Assembly (NCBI RefSeq): GCF_000004195.4
Contig: NC_030683.2
Span: 74,805,764 to 74,869,763, forward strand
From: Xenopus tropicalis
Taxonomy: Eukaryota > Chordata > Amphibia > Anura > Pipidae
DNA length: 64,000 bases
Reading direction: 5' to 3'
The position numbers and the translations under genes were made by a program. The notes under the pieces were generated by a model, which saw only the letters and a list, made by a program, of their open reading frames with translations, made no database searches and had not been told where the DNA came from. Positions 47,374 through 59,872 of the stretch are shown here, in pieces. Within the stretch, counting starts at the first letter, position 1; every line of letters begins with the position of its first letter.

Positions 47374-48170
47374 TTAAAAGGACAAGTCAACCCAAAATAT
47401 CATTTTTGCCTAGTAACAGAAAAAATAAAAGCAACTTTGCAATATACATTTATTACAAATTTGTAATAGTTTTTGTGGGCACAACCACCAATCACAATTC
47501 ACTTGTTGACTTTTATTGGTTTAAATTTAAACTGCTGCCATTCTTAACAATTAATCCTAGGGACCCTAAACTTTGCAGTTAGTCTCTGGTTAACTGAAGT
47601 TTTAGGATAGACAAAGTGGGCGGAGCCACCAACTGCCAATCAGATGTCATTCATTGACTATCAGTGGGGAAATTTAAATTGCTGCCATTAAGACACTTAA
47701 ATCCAGGGTCCCCAAACTTTTCACAGTGGTTTTTACTATATAACTGTGGTCCAAGGTTAGAAAAACTGGGTGGAGCCAACAAAAGCTAGATTTCATTCAG
47801 TGGCTTCATATTTTTTAAACCAGCATGAAGTTTGTTCGCAAACTTCCCTTGTATATATAATTGCTATTAGAAGTAGTGTTTGTCTGTCCTTATCTATTCT
47901 CTGTCCCGGTGGCTCTGGCATTTGAAACAATGTAACACAAGGCAGCAGACTGACAGACCTGTCTTGCAGGAGGAGACTAGCCTTTGCAACACTGTTTAAA
48001 AAGTAACAACCAGGAGTTCAGCAAATGCTGCTTTCAATAGCAATTACATTTACAAATAACCTTTAAAGCACCAACATTTTTTTAATAAATTCACATTGGA
48101 AAGTTGCTTAGAATTACAGTATGTTTTCTTTCATTAGGAAAACATTATTTTGGTAATGGTAATACACTTA
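47374..48170. mobile_element. T2-like MITE split by another element
   Basis: Left end TTAAAAGGACAAGTCAACCC at 47374. The remaining body from about 47851 (TATATAATTGCTATTAGAAG, CAAGGCAGCAGACTGACAGA) matches 36968-37397 and 63570-63915. The sequence between (47471-47850) is a shorter copy of the CCAAT-repeat element at 21803. Confidence 0.7.
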
Positions 48171-50274
48171 CCATTTGTTTGGTATTTTAGGGACTATGAA
48201 GTCAAAATGATGCTTAATGCTTACATCACAGATATGGAACACTAGTCAGGGCTGGTTTTGGACTGTGAGTATTATTTCACATGTGCAGTCTTATACATGT
48301 TTGCAGTTTTCATGCAACAATATTAACAAATGGAAGTATACAACTAATATATCTATGTATGTGTGTATATATATGTTTATATAGTGCTACTTATGTATGC
48401 AGCGCTATACAAACAAACAATTACAATAATAGATAAATAAATACAATAATAGTAAAATAATAAACACAAATAAATAAAAAGTACAGTTGCATTAAAGATT
48501 CTACAGAGTTAAGTGACAAAGAGACAAGAAGATGGAAGTCCCTGTCCCTTACAGCTTACAATATAAATGGGAGGGTATTGTACAGACAAATAGGAGGGCA
48601 TTAAGTAGTGCAGGTTACAGTGAGTGACACTGCAATATAAAGTAAATGCCGGTTCCCAGTTCAGGTGCTGTGTGAGTACCCAAAAGGTTGTCTTTGAGTT
48701 GAATATATATAACATATTTATATAAGCTGTATTTATATACTGTAAGCTCTGTACATCTGTCAAATTGTGCAGTTAGCAGAAGATAACCATCAAACTAATG
48801 GCCTTCCTATATTTTTATCTTTTTGCCTTGTTAGTAACATTGGCATCAGGCATCATTTTTTTACAGCCAGGCAGGGTCAGACTGGCCCAGCAGACACCGG
48901 GAAAATTATAAAATAATTATAACATGATTTTTCTACATTCAAGTTTTTTCACCTTTTTACACAATGGATTAGTCAAGTTTCAATGTTTTTAATAAAAAAG
49001 CCCACAAGTCTGGTGAGTTTTGAGGGTTTTTTTTTTCAATTTAAAAAAAAAAATTGAAATTCGCAAATTTGATTTTTAATAAATGCTCCTCTCTGACCAT
49101 ATAAAGTGTTCTCTGCAAATTTTTTTATTTATTTTCCTATTAACACTTTATGATTCAGCACACACTCAGCAGGACACATGATTCATGCAATGTCACAGGA
49201 ATTATACAATGTTTTGGGATTAATATGATGTCATAAAGCCTTTCCTTGCCAGGTACAGGAGTACAACTAATGTATCCTCTGATTATTTTAATGTCATTAT
49301 AAGCCAGGCTTTGAAATGATACATACTCTACCATATATAAACTTTCAAAATAGTTTTCCTTGCTTGGCACAGCAGTTCAACCAAGTCCTGGCCTGACAAT
49401 TGTAATGTACACCCCAGGTTAATTTATGTAATAGGCGAGGCCTGCACAAAAAACCACAATCCTCTGACAAAAGGGAAACAGAAAAACAAAAAAGCTTTCA
49501 CAATTGCTGACACCAGGCGGCACCAGACTGCAATGACTTCTAAGCACAAACAGCTCTTAAAGGCAATTCAGTCAGTGCAAACCTGGGAACACTGGCAAGG
49601 AAAATGCATAGAGCTGGAAATGTGCTATAAAAGAATTAGTTGTGGGTCCAGATCAAACCAATACATCTGTATGGATTTATGTTAGAACATTTTAGTAAAT
49701 ATCACTCTACCCTCTCTATTAAACTGTTTGGCCCAAGGGTTGTGTATTTAATGATTCTTTGCAGACTGCATATAGATATTGTATGTATGAGATTTATGGA
49801 TAGTGGCATTACAAGAGGGATGAGCAAGAGGGTAGAAGGCTTGATACCTACTTGCCTCCTATTCCTCATGAATACAACTCTACACATCACAGTCAGTACT
49901 TTATTTATGGGGTGGCTGGAGGTGTCTGTGCACTGAAATGTTGTTTGCCTTCTAGTTTGTAAATGAGCCCTAAAGTTTCTACCTACTGCTTACATGTGTA
50001 GGCATTGATATGACCTAGGATGGAAGGAGGCCTAATTGGACTTTAACACTTACAGAAAAAAATTGCATTGAAACTGAGATCCTATTCTTATGTGCAAATG
50101 ATATTAGACTTGTGCTGTAGTGCAATTTCATGGCTAAATGAACAGTACCATTCAGTACAGAGTCAGACTTGGCCCACCAGAGACCATGATATCAAAGGTC
50201 CCCCAGCCAGAGCCCTTAAACCTTTTCTTTTTATTGATAAAACATATGGTGTTTAATATATATTAAGTGCTCAC

Positions 50275-50545
50275 TTAATGGAGAAGGAAAGTTGGAATCA
50301 CTAGTGATTGTGATTTACCTGGTTCCTTCTTTCTTCGTGATTCCAGGGCAGTCGCATGCGCAGTAGAGTGAAAAAGCCAAAAGTTTGGCTTTTCACTATG
50401 CTGCTCATGCTCAAGCAGCTCAGGGGAAGAAGAAGAAAGAGGATTGCTCCTCTGCATGTACCCCGGGCCAGTGCAGTTTTCTGCTAACAGGGGCACCTGT
50501 CCGGGGTATCAGGTAAATGATTACAATCACTGGGGGTGCCTATCA
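50275..50545. mobile_element. T2-like MITE, relative of 10025-10418
   Basis: Starts TTAATGGAGAAGGAAAG and has CGCATGCGCAGTAGAGTGAA, CCAAAAGTTTGGCTTTTCAC and GATTACAATCACTGGGGGTG. The right terminus is not clean. Confidence 0.6.
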
Positions 50546-53498
50546 AGCCATAGGGCTTCAGGAGATCATACTGCCCCGAGAGCAATTAGCCTGTGTCGGA
50601 ACTTGAGGTTATGGTGCTAGGGTTCCAGTAACAATGCAGCAGCACTGGCATTTATTGTGATGACTATAGAGCCAAATCTGAATCTGATCTTAATCCCACT
50701 GCCCATATCTGAACATAAGAACGTAGGCAGGTAGCCTTGTGTTAACAAAAATAAGGTGGCACCTTCAATTTGAGACCAGCTACATCTGATACCAAAAGTT
50801 ATAATTATTTTTTGAACACTAACCGCATCTCTTTTTTAATAAAAATACTCCACTCATTTTACATTATGTGCACTAAAACCGGTAAACATTTTTTAAGAAT
50901 CATTTCTTACAGAGAATCAATTTGGGCTTTGCCACCATTCCCACTGTTGTCCTAGCCAAAGTCTTTCAGGAATTTTGGGAGTTGTTGTGGCACTGCAGCA
51001 GAGGTGCACAGGTTTTTTACCCCTATTTGAAAGTTGTATTTCAAGTAGTATTTTATGATTCTAATTATTAAAATCATTGTTAAAAAATTAAATATTTATT
51101 TAATATTGACAATGCTGGTACAATATGTTGAGTAGACATTCTGACGCTGCATGAACTATTACTAATGTCACAGGTCACATAATTTTTTTTATAGCAGGGA
51201 TAACGTGAGAACAATAATCTTTTTCTGTGTGAAAAGAAAAAGGAAAAAAGGCTCCCTGTGGCAAGCCCAATTCATTCTTTTCACTTCAGGAGGCCACACT
51301 TTGTTCTGCCAGATAAATCATCCTGTACATTTTCTGAAATTACATACACATAACATGGTAAATTATATACTATATAGAAAGCCTAATAAGTAAAGCATTT
51401 TGGGACAGATTTTTCATATTCATTCTCTTTTTTTCCTTCAGGTTTCCAATTAACTGAAACAATTTGAAACACTCTCCGACATCCTAAGAAACCCCTAGAT
51501 TCATATGAAAGTTATGCCATAGCAAGCAATGTCTCACTTAGGGCTCCTTACGCGTATTCCTGGGTTTTGACACACTGTTGGCAACTATGTCTAGAAGGAT
51601 ATGTCAACATGTTCACAATATAGCACAACAATGAAATGCACCCATGTGGGGGTGGGTAAATAATAATAATGAGAATTAAATAAAGACACAATACTAGCTA
51701 GTTTTGGAGGGATTGTTTGTCTCTGACTAGAAACTGAGCTTTTTCTCTTTGTTTTTCTAGTTGACCTTTACCAGATGCTTAGATTACAGTTATTTTTTCA
51801 TTCATAATGTCCTGCAAGTTTAACCGTAGCATTATTGTCTTCAATCCTCTTGCCTGTTCTTATATTGCTTCTTCTTAAAACAGAACTTCTGCTACTCCTC
51901 CATACTGCTTGTGTCAGCCACAGTGGCCCACAACTCACATATGAATGACCACCAAGGGCCACAAGGGTCACAGGGACCACTGGGCTAGTGTATTAATTAT
52001 ATTGAAATAGGAGGGAGTAGGCTGGCAAGCAGACTGGAAGAATGTTTGCACAAAAAACAGTTTATTAAGCCAACATATTTAGCCAATAGTTTAAGCTGCT
52101 ATGTAGCCATGAGGGCAGCCAATCAAGAGGAAATTTGTAGATGTTACTGTTCCTTTATTCTTTAAAATCTTTTTAAATCCCAATATTTAAATATTTCAAA
52201 CTTAAAATCTGATAAATTATTTAACAAGCATAGCAAAATAGGCAAACAGACCTAAAATCAGTTGACTGGATATCATCCTAGTTGAGCAGGCAATATCAAA
52301 AAGATGGGCTTACAACAAACAGTAGTAAAGCCTTTTTTTCACGATTCAAGTTTTTTCACTAAAATATTCTATTCAGGTTATGGTTTAAAAACTCAAATGT
52401 CTGGTATTTATTAAGTGCAAAAAAACCCGAAACTTTGAATGTAAAACTTTGCTATCTAAAACCTTGCGAGTTTCTATAGAAATCAATGGGAGTTGTCCTA
52501 GGCAAAGGCAAGCCATATTTTCAAACTTATGTAAAAAGTATGTAAACTCTAAAAATTTGAGGTATTCAAGTTTTTTATTCAAACAAGTTTTCCATATTTA
52601 TAAATAAGCGAAAATTTGAGTTTATTTGATTTAGAAAAACAAACCCAAAATTTATAAATAAGCCCATAAAAAGAGACAGTACAATCAGCTAGCAGTAGAA
52701 GAAATAGTCAGAGCTATTCTATACCTTGTAGAAACTAACATATTGTCTGCCACTTCTAAGATAAATATCTCCACTAATATCTCTCTTATTTCACTAATCA
52801 CAGGATCTTTGAAAAACCCTTCAAAACAGTCCACATGCTAGAATGCAGTAAGTAACTTCAATAAATGGTTTGGATTAATCCTTTTACTGCAATCTAGTAT
52901 GAAGACTTCAGCAGAGCAATGTTGATCTTTATTATTGTCCAGACATTTTCAGTATAATGTGTTGCAAAGCATTGTTGTGGGCTTTATATACAACATTTGT
53001 AATAATGCCAACAATATAATTTCTGTTACTTATTAGGGTAATGCAGAACAATGTATTTTACATTGTCTTAATTGTTGTCTCCAACAACCCCACAGTCCAT
53101 GATCATGGGATAATAAAGCAGGTTGATTGATATAAGTGTATTTCTCTCTCTCTCTGTCAATGCCTTAAACCAATTTTCACTTATTTTCAACCATTGCAGA
53201 GTGTACAATGCCTTATTTCAGGGTTTTGCAATATTTTTTATTGGCCCAGAAAATACCAGAAGGAAAGAGCAGTAAACAAAACTAATGAATATACCATACC
53301 ATGGGCAATCTGCTAAGGAAACAATTTTAAGCTTTTATGGAGTGTGAATGCTCCTGGGGATACAATACTACCATGTCATTTACAGCCAAGTGCAGAAAGG
53401 GAATTCATCAATATCTCAAGAAAATATCGCAAAGGACATGCAGTAAACATAAGAGGCAGTGCATCAACAACCTCACCAATTATACTGAATAAAGTAGT

Positions 53499-53524
<26 letters not shown>
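53499..53524. repeat. (TA)n microsatellite
   Basis: About 13 uninterrupted TA units followed by CACACG. Confidence 0.9.
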
Positions 53525-53529
<5 letters not shown>

Positions 53530-55503
53530 GTTATATAATCTTAAATTTTCTATAAATAAATGCTGGTGATTAAATATTTTGGTTGTCTGTATTTTTAAGA
53601 ACCAAGGTTTTTAATTTTGATTCTTGTGCTGAGGCACAACTGAAATGAAGGGTTGGGTTGTATATGACCTAGGGCTGCAGTTTGCCTTTCTACCATTTCA
53701 GAAACAAAGGAAAAATGTGGAAAAGCTTTATAGCCAACAGATAATATTGCTAAAACTTAACAACAATAGACTGTTATAATAATATTCTTGGTTGCCTGTG
53801 ATTGGGTTTATTTATTTATTTTTTTTGTCAATCATATTTTGTCCCCCAATTTTAAAAACTTGCTCTGGTTTCTGTCTTGCTGCTGAAGCCACTACTAAGG
53901 ATCGGAACCAGAAAATAATTCAAGATGTTTAGAAGTTTTTGCCTTGGTTAGGCTAAATATTAAGCCTGTTATCTACTGGAAAATGAGATAACTCCTATGT
54001 TTAACATTCTGCATGATAATCTCTTCTAATGTAGTAGTTAGCTGAATACCTGTATGATATGATTTCCTGTTTATCTGCACAATGTTTTGCTTATGAGTTC
54101 CATTGATAAGATACCATATGATCAGATATGCATGGTAAATTGGATATATTCATTGCTCACTTCCAAGGAAAGCCAGGAGTCAGGAGAACACAATTTTCCC
54201 TCTGTTGTGTAGTGGCAGGGCATTTTTGATTAAATCCATATTCCCCCATGCAGTGAACCGTAGAGTTATTGTTGCAGCTATAATGAATTGTATGCTTTCT
54301 TCAACAAACAGTTAAAGGATTCCCTTTCTGTCTGTCCCATATAACAATGTTTCTCAACCTCTTTCTTAGAAGGTCAATTCAGTCATAACCATCCTTCTTT
54401 CTTAACTAAAGTAAAAATAATGTGAAGTTGGGTTACATGTTCCACGTAATTCATCTGCTATTGTTTTATGACCTTTTTGCCAAAGGTTAAAAATGTCTAA
54501 ATGATTTTCTAATCTAAACATCAAAGGGATTTACATTAGGGCGCACATATGAAAAGGGAAGTAATATATCTGTGAACTTCTACTGGCATGCAATCATTAA
54601 TTCAGGATCTGCAAAGAAAAGGGCTTCCTGTGCTTGTATTCAGTTGCCCCAAGTGAGAAAAAAGGACTGTCATCACAACAATACAAACAAAGCCCACCCC
54701 TTCAACAATGGAGTGGAAATCAATGCAAACTGTATTATAGGAAAGTGCTAAAAAAGCTGGTTATGATTTCAGTTTTTAATAATATTTGCACACAGAAATG
54801 TTGCTATAGAGTATTATTTATCTGTGTACGAGTCTTTCCCACCTGTACGAAATCACAGTTTCTTCGATTATTTTTTTATGCAGTTGTTAATAGTGAAGTA
54901 GTTTGCCATATCTTAAACAAAATTGGTTGGTAAATACAGCAGTTGTATAATTTTCGTATAACCATGCAAACACTGTGTTAATAGAAATCATTTTGTATAG
55001 TAGAAATGATAAGCTAGTCTGCAAAAATGCATATTTATAATATTTGTAATATACATTTGCAGTTTACAAATGGATTTTGACTGTTGAAAGAATGTTCTCC
55101 CAGGAAACAAAACTATCTTCCGTATAGGATAGCATGCTATTGAAATATAAACGAAACCGGTCCAGTAGTTCAAACCAACTGTTCTTTTCTGCAAGGGCAG
55201 CTTCTTTCTAAGAGCTTTAATAAATCACTTCTGGCTGCTGTTTGCTCCATTTTCTAAGTGTTAGTTCCCATAAGTGTCACTTTTGTTTTAAGAAGAAATA
55301 AGCTAACCTCCCTCTTGTTTAGGGGCCTCAGTGTCTTGGTTTTGCCTCCTCTCAGCATAATGTGTCAAACAAGTTCATTGCTTCCCAGGCCGAAATCATC
55401 ATTAGAATGAAATAGGGCTGCTGGTGTCTACTTTGATGTAGTCATTAATCCCTCTATGTTTCCATTAAGTGAGTTGCCATTTCACACAGGAAGTTCATTC
55501 CTG

Positions 55504-55949
55504 GCTAGTGATGAGCGAAATTTATCGGCAGGCATGGATTTGTGGTGAATTTCCACCATGGCGGATTGTTTCGTGAAACAGGCCCAAAAATGTGCAGTAG
55601 AAAAATTTGCTACACAGTGAAAAAATGTTTGCAAAAACTGACCCCCAGCACAGATTTGATCGTCACTGTTCCTGGCATGTTATTTTTAGTTTGGGATTTC
55701 AAAAGATTTGCAAATTTTTTGCCGAAGTGAAATAGGACAGATTCACTCAAATAACTAAAATTTGCGAAACGCGGGTGCAGCCTTTAGCCTTTACGCTGCC
55801 TTTTTTGACACAACTGCGTCTTTTTTTGACGTGACTGAGAATTTTAGCAGCAAAATTTCCCTGAAGTTTTGTGAAACAATTCGTCAATGGCGAAATGAGG
55901 AAATTTGCTGCGAATCCATACCTGCCGAAAAAATTTGCTCATCACTAGC
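55504..55949. mobile_element. MITE with long inverted ends GCTAGTGATGAGC
   Basis: Ends GCTAGTGATGAGCGAAATTT and, inverted, GCTAGTGATGAGCAAATTTT; similarity continues for about 50 bp (CGGCAGGCATGGATT / CGGCAGGTATGGATT). No coding capacity; superfamily not assigned. Confidence 0.78.
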
Positions 55950-56079
55950 AACGAATATCTCTGTGATCATTGGAGCATATGGAATGGGTCACCTTGGGCC
56001 TCCCCTTTTCATTTGTATTACATATTCATCTCAATGATTACTATGGTAGAGAAATGTTTGAGAAAGTGATTAATATATT

Positions 56080-57785
56080 TACATAGTTACATAGGGTTGA
56101 ATAAAGACCACCAAGTTCAACCTTTCCAAGTAAACCCAGCACACACAAACCTATACTGACCTATCTATACACTCACATACTGTACATAAACCATATATAT
56201 CAACATTAATACTAACTGTAGATTTTAGTATCACAATAGCTTTGGATACTATGCTTGTTCAAGGCATCATCCAGGCCCCTCTTAAAGACATTAATAGAAT
56301 CTGCCATTACAACATCTCTAGGAAGGGCATTTCCCAACCTCACTGACCTCAAGTGAAAAACCACTTACGTTGTTCAATTGAAAGTTCCGTTCCTCTAATC
56401 TAAAGGGGTGGTCTCTGGTGCACTGGTCGTTTTTATGGGAAAAAGAAACATCCTCTATCTGCCTATAATCCCCTCTAATGTACTTGTACAGAGTAATCAT
56501 GTCCCCTCACAAGTTGTGAAAACAACCCTAACCGTCTAACCTCATAGTTTAAATCTTCCATCCCCGTTACCAGTTTAGTTGCACGTCACTGCACTCTCTC
56601 TAGCTCATTCATATCCTTCTTAAGGACTGGAGCCCAAAACTGCTCTGCATTCCCAAGGTGGGGCCTTACCAGAGACCTTTAAAAAGGCAAAATTATGTTT
56701 TCATCCCTTGAGTCAATGCCCTTTTTTATACAAGACAGCACTTTATTTGCTTTATGAGCCACAGCATGACACTGCCTGGAATTAGACAACTTGTTATATA
56801 TAGAAACCCCCAGATCCTTCTCAATTAAGGATACCCCCAACACACTACCATTTAGTGTATAACTTGCATTTATATTATTTCTACCAAAGTGCATAACTTT
56901 GCATAACTTTCCTGCTCGTCTTCTCATAAAAGGCAATGAAATTAGTCTGGCAAGATCTGTTACGCATAAAACCATGCTGGCATAGACTTATAGGGGCTGA
57001 TTTACTAATCCACGAATCCGAATCCCGAATGGGAAAAAATCGGATTGGAAACGAACATTTTGCGACTTTTTCATATTTTTTGCTGATGTCAGACTAACAG
57101 GCCTGTAGTTTTCAGGCTGAGAATGTGATCCCTTTTTAAATAATGGTACCACATTAGCAATTTGTCAGTCTTTCGGCACCATGCCAGACCTCAATGAATC
57201 CTAAAAAATTAAGTAGAGAAGTTTGGCAATCACAGAGCTAAACTTGTTTAGTACCCTGGGATGACTATCATCTGGTCTTGGTCTCTTTTGAATTTCCTCC
57301 AGAGTGACCCATGTGTCAGTAGTTATATTTCTAGAATTGGGTCTATTAAAAGGGAAGCCTTCATTAGCTGACTCCTCAGTTGTATAGACAGATGAAAAAT
57401 AAGAATTCAAAATGTCTGCTTTTTCCCTGTTCTCATCAACAAAGTTACCCCCCCATGATAATAAGGTTCCCACCCCTTCTTGCTTCATTTTTTTACTATT
57501 TATATATTTCAAAAATAATTTTGGATACCTTTTACTCCTAGCTGCAATACCCCTTTCCATCTCTATTTTAGCTTGCCTGATAGCTTTTTTGCATGCTTTA
57601 TTTGCTTCCTTGTACCTGATGAAAGTTTATGCTGTCCCAGCTAACTTGAATGCTTTAAAAGCACGTTTTTTTCTTACCAACCTCAACACTAATACTTTCA
57701 TTCAGCCATAAAGCTTTATATTTAACCTTACATACAAAAAACTGATCATTTAAATTATGAAGATTTGCTTTACAGGACTGTGTAG
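56080..57785 (-). pseudogene. CR1-clade LINE with reverse-transcriptase core missing
   Basis: Read leftwards: KYKALWLNESISVEVGKKKR (about 57720), SKRYPKLFLKYINSKK to LNSYFSSVYTTEESANEG (57560-57201), NYRPVSLTSA (about 57100), then directly CKVMHFGRNNINASYTLNG (about 56900), IEKDLGVSIYNKLSNSRQCH, and MITLYKYIRGDYRQ (56500-56318). The 3' tail ends near 56080 (TTCAACCCTATGTAACTATG). The catalytic part, with the equivalents of YLDFAKAFD and FADDTKL in the copy at 35870, is gone, replaced by a MITE fragment. Inactive. Confidence 0.83.
56992..57085. mobile_element. Fragment of the CpG-rich MITE at the deletion point of the LINE
   Basis: GGGGCTGATTTACTAATCCA at 56993, running through TGCGACTTTTTCATATTTTT. 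Only one end of the element is present. Confidence 0.75.
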
Positions 57786-57957
57786 GGGCTCTCTTTTCCT
57801 TTCTATTACATCTTGATTTCTATTGTGAAGGACAGCAGAGAAATGTTGGGGAAAATGATTAGGAGAATTCAAATTATGAAGAACTGTTTTACAAAACAAG
57901 TGTACTTTTGAAAAAAGTAGCTTTTACGTGCTGAGACAGTATATGGATCTCTTAAGG

Positions 57958-58143
57958 CAGTGGTTCTCAACCTGTGGGTCGGGACCCCTATGGGGGTCGA
58001 ACAACCCTTTCACAGGGGTCGCCTAAGACCATCGGAAAACACATATTTCCGATAGTCTTAGGAATAATTTTATGGTTGGGGGTCACCACAACATGACAAA
58101 CTGTACTAAAGGGTCGTGGCATTAGGAAGGTTGAGAACCACTG
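57958..58143. mobile_element. SPIN-like hAT MITE with 8-bp target duplication
   Basis: Target duplication TCTTAAGG at 57950-57957 and 58144-58151. Terminal inverted repeats CAGTGGTTCTCAACCT and AGGTTGAGAACCACTG. The body (GGGTCGAACAACCCTTTCAC, CCTAAGACCATCGGAAAACA, GGGGGTCACCACAACATGA) matches my memory of the SPIN (Space Invader) non-autonomous consensus. At 186 bp it is a short internally deleted form. Confidence 0.9.
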
Positions 58144-58250
58144 TCTTAAGGAGACAGTAAAGTGAAAGTTAAGGTTCCTATCCTATATAAGGTTTCCTTT
58201 CATTCCAGAAAAATTATGTGAAGATAGAATTTAGTTGTTGTGTGTCTCTA

Positions 58251-58815
58251 GGGGGCACATTTACTAACCCACGAATCCGAATCCGAATTGGAAAAATTCC
58301 GATTGGAAAACGAACATCTTGCGACTTTTTCGTATTTTTTGCGATTTTTTTCGGCGCCTTTACGACTTTTCGGAAATTGTCGCGACTTTTTCGTTACCAA
58401 TACGATTTGCGTGAAAAAACGTTTTTCGTAGCCATTACGATGCGCTCGTATCTTGTCGCGACTTTTTCGTATTGAGTGCTCGTAAGCGGCGGGCGAAACT
58501 TTCAGACTTAGCATGATTTTGGAAGCCTCCCATAGGACTCAATGGCACCCTGCAGCTCCAAACTGGCCCAAGAAAAGTCACCATACTGAAGCTTGAATGA
58601 ATCCGAATCTTTCGTACTCAGCGCGAAGGCTACGAAAAAGTTGCGACTTTTCGCGCAAGTAGTAACGCTACGAAAAAATCGCCAGATTTTGCGCAACATT
58701 CGGAATGGCAACGAAAAAGTCGCGACAATTTTCCGAAAAATCGCCAAATACCAATCATTACGTAAAAACGCAATCGGACGCATTCGGCCCGTTCGTGAGT
58801 AAGTAAATGTGCCCC
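58251..58815. mobile_element. CpG/CGAAA-rich MITE, full-length copy
   Basis: Ends GGGGGCACATTTACTAACCC and AAGTAAATGTGCCCC, flanked by TA. Interior of TTTTTCGTA and TACGAAAAA words around GGAAGCCTCCCATAGGACTC. Same family as 16382 and 25611. Confidence 0.82.
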
Positions 58816-58955
58816 TAAGTGTCAACAGAATCAGTATAGTCTGAAGCAGGTATAAAACTTTGGTATAGAGATCAATTTAAGCAAATGTATTTTACCAGTA
58901 AGACTGGTATGGAGAGTTAGTCAATGAAAAATCTATGGATTTATCTAAGTTTGTT

Positions 58956-59330
58956 TTAAAGCAGAACTATACCCCCGAACGCTAAAAGTCCCCCTAACTA
59001 TTACTGCCTTGACTCCCCTAACCTTATTGCATACTTTTTAAGCTAAACAACTGTCCCTATCACTAACCCCTAGCTAATACAGCAGACTAGCGCAGCAGGG
59101 TACCTGGCCAACATCTTCTTAGCAACTGAAGACACTTCGAGTCTCACCGCCAACACGGACCCTGCAAACATGCCCAGTTTAAGCAGATTTCCTGGACCAC
59201 CAACTCCACATGCGCAAGCAGGGTTCATATCGGCAGAGAGACCCGAAGTGTCTTCAGTTGCTAAGAAGATGTTGGCCCTAAAACCCATGGGTAGAAGCAG
59301 ATGGCACTGATCTAGCTATTATTAAAGTCT
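58956..59330. mobile_element. T2-like element with a 34-bp perfect inverted repeat
   Basis: Starts TTAAAGCAGAACTATACCCC. Arms at 59106-59139 and 59244-59277 are perfect inverted copies beginning GGCCAACATCTTCTTAGCAA; the loop is 104 nt. The right boundary is uncertain. Confidence 0.65.
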
Positions 59331-59787
59331 GGATGCACAAGAGTATTGTGAAAAAGTCACGGCAGCATGCAAGTTTTAAGGCATGTACAAAGGATCATGA
59401 TTTTGCAAGTATTTAAATTGCTTGATAGTTGGGAAGTTGATAATATCAATATCATATAATATCTCTAAATCTGGAATTTATTTGTGTTATCCAGATTATA
59501 ATATGTTTATGTATTTAATTAAGAAATATTATTTTGGCAGTGTTTGCTTGTTTTCATTATTGCATATTTACTTACAATTAAAAGCAGAAATGTTTAAAAA
59601 ATAACCCTGATCACAAAGGAGGGGGGAGCAGTGAAGGAACATAAACAATAGACAGAGCTGTCCCTATTCAAAGGGAAGTTGGCAAGGCAGAGTTGAGGCA
59701 GAAAATCTCCAAGCAGTGATATGGAACGTGCCCAGACTGGACAAAACATGCTAATTGTCTGTAGGGGATTCCAAACTTAAACTCAAA

Positions 59788-59872
59788 ATGAAGACAGAGC
59801 GAGCAGGCTACTTAAGGGTTTTCAGCTCCCTTGCTGTACTTCATGTTACATACCTTCTTGCCATCCAAACAG
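59788..59872 (+). CDS. hepacam: hepacam coding exon 1 (signal peptide), gene continues to the right
   Basis: ATG at 59788 opens a frame of 28 codons plus one base, ended by a perfect GTAAGT donor. It reads MKTERAGYLRVFSSLAVLHV then TYLLAIQT. Human HEPACAM exon 1 has the same 28 codons, begins MKRERG and ends YLLLIQT, also with a phase-1 donor. HEPACAM (GlialCAM, hepatocyte cell adhesion molecule) is an Ig-superfamily membrane protein; in glia it partners MLC1 and ClC-2. This exon holds the signal peptide: a basic start followed by a hydrophobic helix. The Ig-domain exons are not in the remaining 4.1 kb and must lie beyond 64000. The position, divergent from ccdc15, is as in human. A first exon alone is short evidence, but sequence, phase and synteny agree. 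Confidence 0.88.

Larger units (their letters stand above)
46800..59600. other. Intergenic region between the divergent ccdc15 and hepacam starts
   Basis: About 12.8 kb with no recognised exon. It holds a T2-like MITE with an insertion (47374-48170), a low-complexity repeat around 48360-48500, a T2-like MITE (50275-50545), a TA microsatellite (53499-53524), a MITE (55504-55949), a CR1 LINE (56080-57785), a SPIN-like element (57958-58143), a CpG-rich MITE (58251-58815) and a hairpin T2-like element (58956-59330). Between 50.6 and 55.5 kb I see little beyond unique AT-rich sequence. Confidence 0.65.

Noticed and set aside
54634..54933. Open frame of 99 codons on the plus strand between ccdc15 and hepacam
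   Set aside because: No conserved motif and no supporting neighbours; expected by chance in 12 kb of non-coding sequence.
53000..55500. Possible upstream non-coding exons of ccdc15 or hepacam
   Set aside because: Scattered GT and AG sites exist, but without coding content or transcripts no non-coding exon can be supported.
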